Part shown: piece after piece, positions 18,401-25,951 of the stretch
Layout of the letters: each line of letters opens with the position of its first letter
Numbering within the stretch: the first letter of the stretch is position 1
Assembly: GCF_016714285.1 (NCBI RefSeq)
Contig: NZ_JADJNN010000017.1
Coordinates: 28,076-92,075, forward strand
Direction: 5' to 3'
Length of the DNA stretch: 64,000 nt
From: Nannocystis sp.
GTDB lineage: Bacteria; Myxococcota_A; Polyangia; Nannocystales; Nannocystaceae
Position numbers and translations under genes: made by a program
The notes under the pieces: generated by a model
What the model was told of the DNA's origin: nothing
What the model saw: only the letters and a program-made list of their open reading frames with translations
Database searches by the model: none

Positions 18401-18676
18401 GAACACGGACAGCGGGGCAGCGGCGGCCGGGCCTGCGGGTCGGCGGAAGTGACGTGGGGGTCCGGGCGCACACGGGCGACCTGCGTCAGCTCCGGGGGGA
18501 GGCGGCATAGACCGCCCCCATGCCGCCGGTGCCGAGCAGCGATAGGACGACGTAGCGGCCGACGAGCCCGCCGCGGGCGCGCAGGCCCGCGTCGCTGACC
18601 GGCGCGGAAAGGGTGTTCGAGGACCCACCCTCCGAGAGCGTGGCCGTCCGGGCGATGGCCAGGTCCGGGTCGTCAC
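15449..18676 (-). CDS. Ser/Thr protein kinase with TPR repeats (N-lobe disrupted)
   Basis: The C-lobe is intact: IHRDFKPDN, MDFGLAR, GTPAYMAPEQW. A membrane segment (AGVLIGVGAVGIVVAVILGL) separates the cytoplasmic kinase from about 700 residues. These include some ten TPRs of the 42-residue LGPDHPxVATTLNNL type. The glycine loop (LLGTGGMGAVYAA) is present but in another frame, at about 18490-18560. Only about 25 codons separate it from FDVGTVGAE, where about 55 are usual, so the VAxK lysine and helix C cannot be found. Either the assembly lost bases or the kinase is dead. The 5' end is uncertain because this segment directly adjoins a truncated recombinase gene. Confidence 0.7.
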   Translation of the reverse strand: MTTRTWPSPGRPRSRRVGPRTPFPRRSATRACAPAAGSSAATSSYRCSAPAAWGRSMPPPPGADAGRPCAPGPPRHFRRPAGPAAAAPLSVFDVGTVGAEVFIAMEFIEGMTVTRWTQQRNRSVREILDLFLAAGRGLAAAHKAGLIHRDFKPDNMMVGSDGRVRVMDFGLARAVEPTAVLADDTPASDSQVHSDPRLTREGTLLGTPAYMAPEQWQGAQVEAWTDQFSFCIALWEALYGQRPFKGKTLHAIMHSVTNGEIDALSRRNSKVPAFLRRVLERGLARAPTHRFPTMDDLLAAIARGQTRQRTAGVLIGVGAVGIVVAVILGLRTQRIAECESHGAEIAAVWNDEAKAALRATLLATEVSYAGSTYEKAGPQIDRWTASWSEMRTQVCREAQVDDTRSPALYALSTACLDERRDALAGLLEVLGDSTATDVQLVLPAIAGLEQVAPCAERAILERRPEPPSGPGARRQVEALRREMMRIQGLLAAGRYEEGLVRAEALLTSAEALAYRPLAIEARAMVGNLAAHAELRDHGEAALKRVYLDAGGVGADEIAARAAVQLVSTVGVGQARPAEGLLWSLPAEVQIRRLGQERGLLGASLFNNLAMVHSAQSGFEDALQFNQQALAIREEVLGPDHPEVATTLNNLAVVQRALGSYAAASASYERALAIGEAALGPDHPSVATTLNNLGLLYLTQGIYPQSQSAFERALKIRRAALGPQHIEVATTLNNLGYLQYIRGAYGEAQDLLEQALAIREAALGPDHRDVATTLSNLGLVRLTRGDSEGAKARFKRAFAIRERVLTPGHPGMASIYNNLGVLSHALGDHEEAQLLLEKGLMIRRGKFGAHHLDVALSLQSLAAVRDALGANDEAITLAREALSTAESVLGAEHPEVANFLNALALIQLPHDPEAAQLLADRALAISLRTKGAQHPVTALSLYILGRAQLEAGAPAEATARLNEALTVWETNLGPDVPEVADALTSLAAVATRRGNPEEAVPLLERALQIRQRPGHRGDKLGAAMFDLARALHDSPAGRGRDLDRARELAMQAAEALRAAGPARQSELAAVEAWLQR

Positions 18677-19610
18677 GCGCGTGCTCGTCGCACGGCCACC
18701 AGGCCTTGGTACCATGCCCGGGGAGGTCACCTCCGAGCGGACGTAGCCGAGGATCTCCGCCGCCCCTCCACCGCCCGGTGAGGACACGACCCCGCTGTGC
18801 TCGGAGCGCCCGAGGGCGAGGAGGCGGCGCGGGGCGGGGCGGCGTCATCGGGACCGAGCGGGGCTTGCCCCCCTTCGGCGGGCCGATGTGGCCGTTCCAG
18901 TCCGCGAACTCCACGTGGACCTTGTTGGCCCCGTAGTCGATGCGGCTCCACTCGAGGGCGATGATCTCGCCGATGCGCATGCCCGCGTCGCCCCCGAGGA
19001 GGACGAGCACGAGGGTCCGCGGGTCGCTGCCCGCCGCGTGGACGAGCCGCTCGTAGTCCTCCGGGATGTAGAAGGCGTGGCGGTGGTCGTTGTCCTTGAG
19101 CCGCTTGATCTTCGGCACGCTGGCCACGTGCCCCTTGGCCTGGGCGTCGCGCAAGATCTGGCCGAGCGCCTGGAGGATCTTATTGATGGTGCCGGCGGCG
19201 AGCTCGAGCTTCTTGATCTCGAGGACATGGTCCGCGGTGATCTGATCGACGCGCAGGGCCCCGAACATCGGGATGAGGTGTTGCTTGAGGTTCATCTGCA
19301 TGTTGGCCGCCGTGCTCGGTCGCAGTCGGCATGCCCGCACGTGTTCATCCACGAAACGGACAGCGAACTCGGCGAACTTCGGCGCGGGCTCCTTCTCTCT
19401 AGCGGATCGTCCCGTGAGAAAGCCACGGGCCTTCTCACGTGCCCAGCGCTCGGTCGAGGTGCGCGAGGCATGCGGCGACTTCCATCGCCTCCGTACCTCT
19501 TGACCTTCCACGAGCATCTTGACGTCGGCCTCCAGTGTGGTGCTGCCCCGGTAGGGGGCGATGGTGATCTTGGTGATCTCTCCGGTCGAAACTGACATGG
19601 GGAACTCCAT
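18677..19610 (-). pseudogene. truncated tyrosine recombinase (integrase)
   Basis: The first 255 residues read well. There is an N-terminal region, a SAM-like core-binding domain (PKFAEFAVRFVDEH through NKILQALGQIL) and the start of the catalytic domain with the box I arginine (GDAGMRIGEIIALEW) and the hairpin lysine (PPKGGKPRSVPM). After about 18845 the frame decays. The HxxR, H/W and active Tyr motifs are absent, and the frame runs into the start of the neighbouring kinase. The gene is probably the integrase of the element to its right, now inactive or damaged by sequence error. An ATG at 19598 is an alternative start. Confidence 0.7.
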
Positions 19611-19678
19611 GACAGCTCACAAGCGCGCTCAACATACAGCGCGCCTGCGAGCGTTGCAATCAAAATCGCTAACCACTG

Positions 19679-19694
19679 AGTGCTACTGAGCACT
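19679..19694. repeat. inverted repeat AGTGCT-ACTG-AGCACT
   Basis: A perfect 6-bp inverted repeat with a 4-bp spacer between the integrase start and the upstream gene. It could be an operator or a recombinase core site. No second copy was found at the right end. Confidence 0.35.
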
Positions 19695-20397
19695 ACTCAC
19701 GAAGGCGACCATCGTTTTCCATACCAGCGACGATCTCCCGAAAACGGACCAGCTTGCAGCCAACTGGAGCCATGGCGATCAACCACCGGCGACGCAGTTC
19801 TTGTGGGATGGCCATCAGTGCCGTAACGACCTCGGCGTCTCGTTCTGTGCCCGGCCGGTAGTGGTCAGGGTCCTGCCTCCAGTACGGGATCGCCTCAAGC
19901 GCCAGGATGCTTTCGAGCGTTGTACGGTCAAGCCGCTGATCGTTCGGGCTCGATCTTTCATCTGCGCGCCGTAGTACGCCATTCAGGCACGTGGCGCACA
20001 CGACCTGATCGTCCGAGAATCGACACAGCCCTTCGATCTCTGGTCGCTTGCAGCAATTGCATTCAAAAACGTTCCTGGGTCTCCGATCGCCGATTTTGTC
20101 CGACGCGCGAAGTAGCCGACGAGAATGGGTGGCTTTGGCGACGCTCTCCACCAAGTCCTCCAGTGAAGCGAGCACAACATCACAGGTGATGAGTCTCAGC
20201 CGCCGCCATGAGAACGGTGGCCGATCACGATCCTCGTCAGGCTCGCCCCTGTCAGGATTAGAGGGTTCGACCGCAACGACCGCAAGCGCTTGGAGAGTCA
20301 GGCCCACCCCGCGAGTCATCAGGTGTCGCAAGAGGTGGACGGTCTGATGTAGTGGCGCTTTGACGGCAAGCGCCCCATATTGTGGCACGCGTGGCAT
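19693..20397 (-). CDS. zinc-finger protein of unknown function
   Basis: 234 residues. A central four-Cys finger-like segment reads FECNCCKRPEIEGLCRF, then DDQVVCATCLNGVL, which fits a zinc ribbon or treble-clef fold. The flanking regions are helical and charged. No nuclease His is evident, so an HNH call is not made. It starts 11 bp after the stop of the ParA-like gene and is the last complete gene before the integrase, so it may serve regulation or recombination. The ATG at 20397 is preceded by an AGGACAC sequence. Confidence 0.6.
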   Translation of the reverse strand: MPRVPQYGALAVKAPLHQTVHLLRHLMTRGVGLTLQALAVVAVEPSNPDRGEPDEDRDRPPFSWRRLRLITCDVVLASLEDLVESVAKATHSRRLLRASDKIGDRRPRNVFECNCCKRPEIEGLCRFSDDQVVCATCLNGVLRRADERSSPNDQRLDRTTLESILALEAIPYWRQDPDHYRPGTERDAEVVTALMAIPQELRRRWLIAMAPVGCKLVRFREIVAGMENDGRLRE

Positions 20398-20407
20398 GTG
20401 TCCTTGC

Positions 20408-21109
20408 CTAGCCCTGGCCGAGAGCAGCGATGATGCCGGCGAGCGCCGCTTCCTCGCGTGCACGGTAGTCCCGGTGGATGCCCCGGCTCGCGGAGCCGGG
20501 CACCTTCGGGAAGTTCTGGGGAGGTGGTGCACCGGGTGGGTGCAGGCCCACGCGTGCCAGCGCCTCGCTTACGACCCCGAGCATGTCTTTGGCGCCGGCC
20601 GAGTCCACGTCGCTGGCCCACAGACACCCCGGCCGCATCTCCCAAAGCTCGGACCGGTTGGGGACCCGGACGTCAGCGAAGCTGACACGCCCCGCGAGCG
20701 CCTCGGGCACCCGGAGTGGTAACGGGTCGCTCGGATCGGGCAGCCGCCGGTTCCACACGCAGAGCACCGGCCCCACGAGCTCCTCCGCGATGGCGCGCAT
20801 CCCGTTGTGGAACGCCGTCGGCGAATCCATCAACATGACCCACAAATCGGGCCGGAGGGTGTGCGCGACGTTCGAGCACGCCCAGACGTCGACCACGCGC
20901 AGGTCCCACGGACCGGGCGGGACGTTCTCGGTCGCGTCCGCCCAGGGAAGGGTGGGCGTGAGGAACTCCGCCATGTCGTTGTTCTGGTCTAGCGAGAGCC
21001 CAAGCGCAGCGAACCCGAGCGCGTGGGCGTAGTAGACGGTATGGGAGGCGAACAGGGTGGATCCGACGCCACCCTTGCGGTTGAGGAAACAGATCGTTTT
21101 TGTTCTCAT
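20408..21109 (-). CDS. ParA/MinD-like protein with altered P-loop
   Basis: 233 residues. The start is ParA-like: a hydrophobic strand, then NRKGGVGSTLFASH. The deviant Walker A keeps the first signature Lys, but the P-loop Lys (KGGVGK) is Ser. A Walker A'-like LSLDQNNDMAEF and a strand VVDVWACSN follow. Partition ATPases segregate or position DNA; ATP hydrolysis is doubtful here. A second protein with the same GST change lies at 57039-57794; both share a GST-L-x-A-x-H pattern and a VLxVWN motif. The C-terminal tail is basic and disordered. Confidence 0.7.
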   Translation of the reverse strand: MRTKTICFLNRKGGVGSTLFASHTVYYAHALGFAALGLSLDQNNDMAEFLTPTLPWADATENVPPGPWDLRVVDVWACSNVAHTLRPDLWVMLMDSPTAFHNGMRAIAEELVGPVLCVWNRRLPDPSDPLPLRVPEALAGRVSFADVRVPNRSELWEMRPGCLWASDVDSAGAKDMLGVVSEALARVGLHPPGAPPPQNFPKVPGSASRGIHRDYRAREEAALAGIIAALGQG

Positions 21110-21147
21110 GATTGTTGGCTCCTATGTATGCACATCGTTGTGGCACC

Positions 21148-22365
21148 CTATGAGTGCCATTGACCATTGCGCGCACGCCATGGCCAGCGTCCCAGCACCT
21201 GAACCTCAGCGACCACGCGATGAAGCAGCAGAGCAGAGGCGAGCGACTCCAGCCCCGGGCGGGAGCGCGTGTTGCCGCCCAGGCTGTAGAGCTTGCCTCG
21301 CTGCTGCTCGAAGCGGGGTTTTTCGTCGACGAGGATAACGTCGATAAATGTGCTGCTGCGCCACCTGAAGGTGATCAGGCCACGGTCCAGCCGGGTGGTC
21401 GTGTAGTCCAGCTCCAGCCTGGTCATCATGTAGCCGAGCGCGGCTTCATCGACGAACAACTCCCCAGCGACCCAGACGGCGTGCCCGTCTGGGTTCATGG
21501 GCAGCGGTTGGCGGCGCATGAGTCTCGTCTGTGCGTCGGTCTGGAGGTCCGGCCATTCCCCACCCCAGGAGACGAGGTTGTAGTGCTCGAGCTCCACAAG
21601 GAAGTCCTCCAGCGTGACCTGGTCGAGCAGCGGAGTGATCGTGAAGAGCGGGCCCTCCTGCTCAGGGAAGTGGTGGATCCCGCTATGCTTCGCCAACTGA
21701 ATCGAGCCGCGCTTCCAGGCCGGCACCACCACCCGATCGTTGACATAGTCGGTCCCGTGGAACCACTCGAGCGAGGTGACCATCGCCTCATCCGCGAAGT
21801 AGTCGCCGGCGACCATGAAGTAGTGGCCTTTGGGGCGAGTCTTCGTCGGAAGCTTCGACGGCGGGTCACTCCATGAACTGGCAAGTCTCGGGTTGAAGGC
21901 AGTTGGGTGGAGAGGCTGCGGCTCCGGCGTGACCCCTTCGCGGGTCTGCGTCGGCCAGCTTGGGTAGGCGCCCCCACTTTCGGCGAGCCCATACTGCACA
22001 AGCAGCACCACGAAGTCCTCAAGCTCCGCGGACCCGCCCGCGTGGTCGATCCAGTAGATCGCCGTACCGACCTGATTCGGTAGGGTCACTCCTGTGGGGA
22101 GGAGCACACCGTCGGCACGGCGAAACGCGACCTTCCCTCGTCGGTAGAGGAAGACATCAACGTCGCGTTGCTCGGGTCCCGAACGTTGCTGCGCGCCAGG
22201 CAGTCGGCGGACAAGGTCATCGACGAGGGCCTGGTCGGCATAGTAGTGATCCTTGACCCGATAGACGTGTCCGCGGCGGACCCGGGTCGACCACCACACG
22301 GTCGCACCGAGACCGGCGCCGAGGAACAGGCCGGCTGCGGCTGCTGCGATTGTCTTGGTTTCCAC
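21148..22365 (-). CDS. membrane-anchored protein with three tandem repeats
   Basis: 405 residues from a GTG start preceded by GAAGGAAGG. One N-terminal membrane segment (AAAAAGLFLGAGLGATVWW). The rest is three copies of a domain of about 100 residues, at about 32-132, 180-269 and 294-383. Each opens with GH-x-x-x-V, then YYADQALVDDL, YFADEAMVTSL or LFVDEAALGYM, and the first two close with LEDFxVxLxxYxL and a GG. No known family was recognised. The repeats would lie outside the membrane. Lies between the ParA-like gene and a run of small membrane-protein genes. Confidence 0.65.
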   Translation of the reverse strand: METKTIAAAAAGLFLGAGLGATVWWSTRVRRGHVYRVKDHYYADQALVDDLVRRLPGAQQRSGPEQRDVDVFLYRRGKVAFRRADGVLLPTGVTLPNQVGTAIYWIDHAGGSAELEDFVVLLVQYGLAESGGAYPSWPTQTREGVTPEPQPLHPTAFNPRLASSWSDPPSKLPTKTRPKGHYFMVAGDYFADEAMVTSLEWFHGTDYVNDRVVVPAWKRGSIQLAKHSGIHHFPEQEGPLFTITPLLDQVTLEDFLVELEHYNLVSWGGEWPDLQTDAQTRLMRRQPLPMNPDGHAVWVAGELFVDEAALGYMMTRLELDYTTTRLDRGLITFRWRSSTFIDVILVDEKPRFEQQRGKLYSLGGNTRSRPGLESLASALLLHRVVAEVQVLGRWPWRARNGQWHS

Positions 22366-22369
22366 CTCG

Positions 22370-22603
22370 TCACCTTCCTTCGTCAGACGCCATTTCGGGC
22401 GTGCCACAGGCCGTGACGGCGCCCGGACCTGGAATTGCCGGTGCAGTCGTGACCACACGCCCGTCGCCCGTCACGATCGTGACCCAGCCGCGCTCATCCT
22501 CAACGATGGTCTTGCCGTTGCAGGCACGCAAGAACGCCTGCCCGCGGGGCGATAGCGCCTGCGAAATGACCGCGTCACGAATACGCTTACTCGGGATGAA
22601 CAT
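22370..22603 (-). CDS. small hypothetical protein
   Basis: 77 residues, beginning MFIPSKRIRDAVISQALS. A basic N-terminus, then a short beta-rich stretch (GWVTIVTGDGRVVTTAPA). No signal peptide or membrane segment. Its last codons overlap one copy of a 34-bp repeat also found at 22771. Its stop codon overlaps the ribosome site of the next gene. Function unknown. Confidence 0.5.
   Translation of the reverse strand: MFIPSKRIRDAVISQALSPRGQAFLRACNGKTIVEDERGWVTIVTGDGRVVTTAPAIPGPGAVTACGTPEMASDEGR
22382..22415. repeat. 34-bp imperfect direct repeat, copy 1
   Basis: GTCAGACGCCATTTCGGGCG and the following 14 bases recur at 22771-22804 with few changes. In both places it covers the 3' end of a small gene, so part of the operon was probably duplicated. 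Confidence 0.6.
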
Positions 22604-22605
22604 GG

Positions 22606-22752
22606 CTACCTCCGTTGATCACGCTTCGTCCAGCGACCGAGCAGCACGCCAAGCCCAACAAGGCCAGCGCCTCCCGCAAGCCGGCCGACGAGGCGCAGCA
22701 TTCGCATTTCAACCAACATTTCAGAGACCTTCGCCCTCTCTTCATCGGTCAT
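22606..22752 (-). CDS. 48-residue single-span membrane protein
   Basis: Begins MTDEERAKVSEML. A short acidic helix leads to one membrane segment (LAGGAGLVGLGVLLG) and a basic end (RWTKRDQRR). The size and shape match small structural membrane proteins of phages with an internal membrane, but this is only an analogy. The ATG at 22752 is preceded by CATGAGGATTCT, a weak ribosome site. Confidence 0.5.
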   Translation of the reverse strand: MTDEERAKVSEMLVEMRMLRLVGRLAGGAGLVGLGVLLGRWTKRDQRR

Positions 22753-22770
22753 AGAATCCTCATGGTTCTG

Positions 22771-22804
22771 GTCAGACGCTATTTCGGGCGCGCCACAGGC
22801 CGCG
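22771..22804. repeat. 34-bp imperfect direct repeat, copy 2
   Basis: Matches 22382-22415 (see that entry). It covers the 3' end of the gene at 22779. Confidence 0.6.
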
Positions 22805-23009
22805 GTGACACCACGCTCATCCCGATGGCGACCCCGACCAGGACACCCACGGCACCTGTGCACGCGGCATAGACAAGGACACGGTTCTGATCCGAAACGC
22901 CCAGACGGTGGAGGTCGCACCTCGCTTGACGCAACTGATCGGCGAGGGCCTGATTCTCGGTCTTGAGGGCCACCATGGCCTGATCGAGCGTGAGGACGGG
23001 GTCCGCCAT
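22779..23009 (-). CDS. small protein with C-terminal membrane anchor
   Basis: 76 residues. A helical N-terminal half likely to form a coiled coil (LDQAMVALKTENQALADQLRQ) is followed by one membrane segment (VLVYAACTGAVGVLVGVAIGM) and a basic tail (PRPVARPK). The ATG overlaps the stop region of the upstream methyltransferase-like gene, so translation is coupled. Function unknown. Confidence 0.6.
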   Translation of the reverse strand: MADPVLTLDQAMVALKTENQALADQLRQARCDLHRLGVSDQNRVLVYAACTGAVGVLVGVAIGMSVVSPRPVARPK

Positions 23010-23010
23010 C

Positions 23011-23598
23011 TCAGCGCTTCCCTTTCCCCTTTGGCCAGAACGCTGCGGCCGCCAACGCTCCGACCACGCCGGTAGCAACCAGCTTCTCGTCGAGGCCGAC
23101 GGGGCGCATGTCGACTTTTGAGCCCACCGCGGTCGTGCCCCGCCAGCGCGCGTTCGGGTAGAGCCGGGCCGTGAGGGTCCACGGCTGAACGTTGACGATG
23201 AAGACGTTTTCCGCACTGCCGGCGATCCTGGCGATCTCAGCGAGCGCCGCCTCGAGATCGGGGACGTACTCCAGCACGCACGACACGAACACGACCGACG
23301 AGTCCGCGGTGAGCTCCGGGACCGGGCCCTTCGTGATGTCCGCGACGATCGTCATCGGGCACTTTGGGCAGCCGTTGAGATCCACGCAGACATCGCCGCA
23401 ACCGTACGCACGGGCGAGCCGCGTGTGCATCCCAGCGTCCGGATCCCCGATCACGACCAGCCGGCGGCCGAGCGCCGTGGCGCGCTCCATCGCCGACATG
23501 AACGCGACGGTTCGCTCGCGGAACCTGACCATGGCTGCGCCGCTCTCCACGAGCGCGGCATAGCCGAGGATCAAGCGTGCAGCAGTTCGAATGGACAT
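23011..23598 (-). CDS. membrane-anchored methyltransferase-like protein
   Basis: 195 residues. The central part has the order of a SAM-dependent methyltransferase fold: strand and loop RLVVIGDPDAGMHTRLA, acidic strand end CVDLNG, then DSSVVFVSCVLEYVPDLEAAL with the usual Asp/Glu-rich motif after strand 4. The glycine-rich motif I is weak (GDPDAG), so binding of SAM is uncertain. A CPKCP pair is present. The C-terminus is a membrane segment (VATGVVGALAAAAFW) and Lys/Arg tail. A membrane-tethered methyltransferase is unusual. The start at 23598 is chosen over upstream codons because of spacing from the previous gene. Confidence 0.55.
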   Translation of the reverse strand: MSIRTAARLILGYAALVESGAAMVRFRERTVAFMSAMERATALGRRLVVIGDPDAGMHTRLARAYGCGDVCVDLNGCPKCPMTIVADITKGPVPELTADSSVVFVSCVLEYVPDLEAALAEIARIAGSAENVFIVNVQPWTLTARLYPNARWRGTTAVGSKVDMRPVGLDEKLVATGVVGALAAAAFWPKGKGKR

Positions 23599-23617
23599 GG
23601 TGAACTCCGATCGTGGG

Positions 23618-24787
23618 TCACTCCAAAGATGGTGGTATCGCTGGGCCCTGTTCGCCCTCGGCACGCTGGCGATCTTCGACGATGCCTTCGAGTCGTGTGA
23701 CGGTCTTGCTCAGTGCGAGAAGCTTTTTGTCGGAGGCATCCGACGCAGCGCGCTCCTCAGCGAGCGACATCCGGACCCGAGTGTCCGACTCTCCAATCAT
23801 GGTGCCGAGATTGGCGGCACAAACGGTGATCTTCGTATCTACAACGTCAACCTGAGTGTCCGCTTCCACCTCCGTCGGGCGATTGGCCGCCGCCTCAATC
23901 GGTCCGCCTGTAACCGGGGTGGGTGTGGCGGCCGGGGCGGGTGGCGGCCGGGCGGCGGCCGGGGCGGGTGTGGCGGCCGGGGCGGGTGGGGATGGGACCG
24001 CGGCGACGGTGGTTTCGGGAACCGTGACGGGTGTGTCGGTTGGCACCGCGGCGCCGGGTGTGTCGGCGGCCTCGGTGATCCGAAGCTTGGACTCGAGGAC
24101 CTGAATCCTGGCACAGAGTCGTGAGACTTCGAGGCTCTGCTGGATCATGCGGCCCCGTAGCTCGGTGTGCTCAGCGGCGACAGTTTGCTCGAACGTTTGC
24201 AGGTGCCGCGCCACTTCCATCGTCAACGCGTTGAGCCTGTCGTCCACCGACATCCTTGGGGTGGTTGTTGCCGGCGAGGCGGGTGGCGGTGCGGCCGTCG
24301 AGGCGGGTGGCGGTGCGGCATGTGGTGGCGGCGCGGATTGGGAGGCCGATGTGGCGCTTGCCGCCCCCCCCTGTCCGGCCCGCTTCGCGGCGGACGTCAA
24401 GTCAGCGCGAAATGTCGGCGCTTGCGGAGATGCCGTTGCTGGCCCGCGGACGGGCCCCTCGCTAGGGTCATCATGCCTCGCACCGGAGAAAATGTCAGAC
24501 ACAGAGTGGTACAGGCCCATCAGGCCATGAGCGTGTGTCATGAGCTCGACAACGGACTTCGCTTTGGTGCGACCCGTGATATCGGCCAGCACTTCCTCGA
24601 GGTTCGCTATGTGGACCTGTCCGTCCTTCATGACGTCGTCGAGGAGATTCGGCTGCTGTCCGGTCGCGGCCCGCACCTTGGCGTTCGCCTCTGCCGTGTC
24701 GAGCACCTTTTGAACGTAGTTGCCTACTCGAATGAACGAGCGGACAGCCTTCGGGATTTGCTCAGCCTGTTCACTTTGCATGTCCAT
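23618..24787 (-). CDS. Pro/Ala-rich coiled-coil protein
   Basis: 389 residues. A helical N-terminal domain (KAVRSFIRVGNYVQKVLDTA through YHSVSDIF) is followed by a Pro/Ala/Thr-rich linker, a coiled coil (RLNALTMEVARHLQTFEQTV and on), a second long Pro/Ala-rich linker and a final helix. No catalytic motif. It may be an extended structural or spike-like component (inference). The ATG at 24787 follows a perfect AGGAGG. An upstream in-frame GTG at 24817 overlaps the previous gene and is less likely. Confidence 0.6.
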   Translation of the reverse strand: MDMQSEQAEQIPKAVRSFIRVGNYVQKVLDTAEANAKVRAATGQQPNLLDDVMKDGQVHIANLEEVLADITGRTKAKSVVELMTHAHGLMGLYHSVSDIFSGARHDDPSEGPVRGPATASPQAPTFRADLTSAAKRAGQGGAASATSASQSAPPPHAAPPPASTAAPPPASPATTTPRMSVDDRLNALTMEVARHLQTFEQTVAAEHTELRGRMIQQSLEVSRLCARIQVLESKLRITEAADTPGAAVPTDTPVTVPETTVAAVPSPPAPAATPAPAAARPPPAPAATPTPVTGGPIEAAANRPTEVEADTQVDVVDTKITVCAANLGTMIGESDTRVRMSLAEERAASDASDKKLLALSKTVTRLEGIVEDRQRAEGEQGPAIPPSLE

Positions 24788-24813
24788 CACACACCTCCTG
24801 TCACCATGGTTTG

Positions 24814-25431
24814 TCACTTACGGATCGCTGACGCCGCCACGAGGCCGACCCCGAGCAAGGCAGCGCCTCCGACGATGTAGGGGGTCCATCGAAGCAACGT
24901 GGCGATCCCACCCGCGAAGTCGAGGCCCACCTTGCCAACCGCTGCGCCGGTCTCGATCAAAGCTTTCGCGGCCGCCTTTCCGACCGCGCTAAATTCCTCG
25001 CCCCAGCGCGCTCCCCACTCCGACCAGCTCGCGTCATCGGCGGCGACCTCCCTGGCTAGCTTGTCCATCTTGGTTGCCCAGGTCCTGCGGGGATAGGCCG
25101 ATGCGATGAGGGCTGTGACCGCCTCGGGCTGCTGAAACAGCGCCGCAGGGTCGTCGAGGGCGCGCGTCACTTGGAGGAACTGCACGATCGCGTCGACCGG
25201 CGCACGGGTCAGTAGCTCGGAGAGCAGGGCCCGCACCTCGCCGCGCTCGTGCTTGCTGGCGGCCGCCTCGGCGGCGACCTGGGTGGCGCCGTGCTTGAGG
25301 GCGTCGGCGATGTAGTCCTCGTGTGCGTGGACAATGCTCGTCCACCACATGAGCCGGCTCTGTCGGTACTTGACGGTCTCTGTTGATGTCTCCATCTCGA
25401 GAACCGACTCCTCCGCTTCGGCGGTGCTCAT
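24814..25431 (-). CDS. helical protein with C-terminal membrane anchor
   Basis: 205 residues. Mostly helical and charged, with YRQSRLMWWTSIVHAHEDYI early on. The end is a glycine- and alanine-rich amphipathic stretch (VGLDFAGGIATLLRW) and a membrane segment (YIVGGAALLGVGLVAASAI) with RK at the tip. Function unknown. Same tail-anchor plan as several neighbours. Confidence 0.6.
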   Translation of the reverse strand: MSTAEAEESVLEMETSTETVKYRQSRLMWWTSIVHAHEDYIADALKHGATQVAAEAAASKHERGEVRALLSELLTRAPVDAIVQFLQVTRALDDPAALFQQPEAVTALIASAYPRRTWATKMDKLAREVAADDASWSEWGARWGEEFSAVGKAAAKALIETGAAVGKVGLDFAGGIATLLRWTPYIVGGAALLGVGLVAASAIRK

Positions 25432-25736
25432 CGTGCGTCCTCCCGAGGTTGACTGCTGGCACGCAACATCCTGACCCCGACCACCGGGTCCTTAGCCACC
25501 ACGCAATACGGGCCCGGGCTGGTGAGCCACACTGGCTCGCCGATACGCGGGTTCACATGGAGGCCGACCTGCGCGCCTTGTCGTTGCCGGCTAATGGTCA
25601 CGCTACCCTTGAAAATGACCAAGATCGCCAAGGCGTCGTCCTCGATCGTCTCGATGAACGTCTCGCCGCGCATCATAAGAAGCGCACCGACCTGGTGGCG
25701 GTTACCGTGGAACAGACCTAGCAATGGGAATTTCAT
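25428..25736 (-). CDS. small beta-rich protein, unknown
   Basis: 102 residues from the ATG at 25736 (MKFPLLGLFHGNRHQVGALL). The middle is beta-rich (ALAILVIFKGSVTISRQ), with GEPVWLTSPGPYCVV later, which could be a small beta barrel or jelly-roll-like fold. No signal peptide is clear. The end overlaps the start of the next gene by 4 bp. Confidence 0.5.
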   Translation of the reverse strand: MKFPLLGLFHGNRHQVGALLMMRGETFIETIEDDALAILVIFKGSVTISRQRQGAQVGLHVNPRIGEPVWLTSPGPYCVVAKDPVVGVRMLRASSQPREDAR

Positions 25737-25747
25737 GTGCAACGCTC

Positions 25748-25951
25748 CTACTCTGCTGAACGCCTTGGAAAGCTGCTCTGGACACCGAGGACGAACCCGA
25801 CGGCCGTGCCGATGAGGGCACACACAACGCCGGCAGAGATGGCGCCGGCGACAAACGCCTTCCGCGCGGCCGCCTCGGGCGACGGTATTTCCTCCACGAG
25901 CTCGACCCGGGGTCGATCCGTTGGAATCGTTGTTTCAAGATCATGGGTCAT
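25748..25951 (-). CDS. small membrane protein
   Basis: 67 residues. An acidic, Pro-rich N-terminal half (LETTIPTDRPRVELVEEIPS) and one membrane segment (AFVAGAISAGVVCALIGTAVGFVL), ending SSFPRRSAE. The ATG at 25951 overlaps the stop of the protease gene, implying coupled translation. Confidence 0.6.
   Translation of the reverse strand: MTHDLETTIPTDRPRVELVEEIPSPEAAARKAFVAGAISAGVVCALIGTAVGFVLGVQSSFPRRSAE

Noticed and set aside
15368..18598. Long plus-strand open frame opposite the kinase-TPR gene
   Set aside because: Mirror frame of the TPR repeats (it repeats with them), no start signal.
24814..25431. Holin-type lysis gene
   Set aside because: Only one membrane segment at the C-terminus and a large soluble part. 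Holins are mostly short with 1-3 segments.
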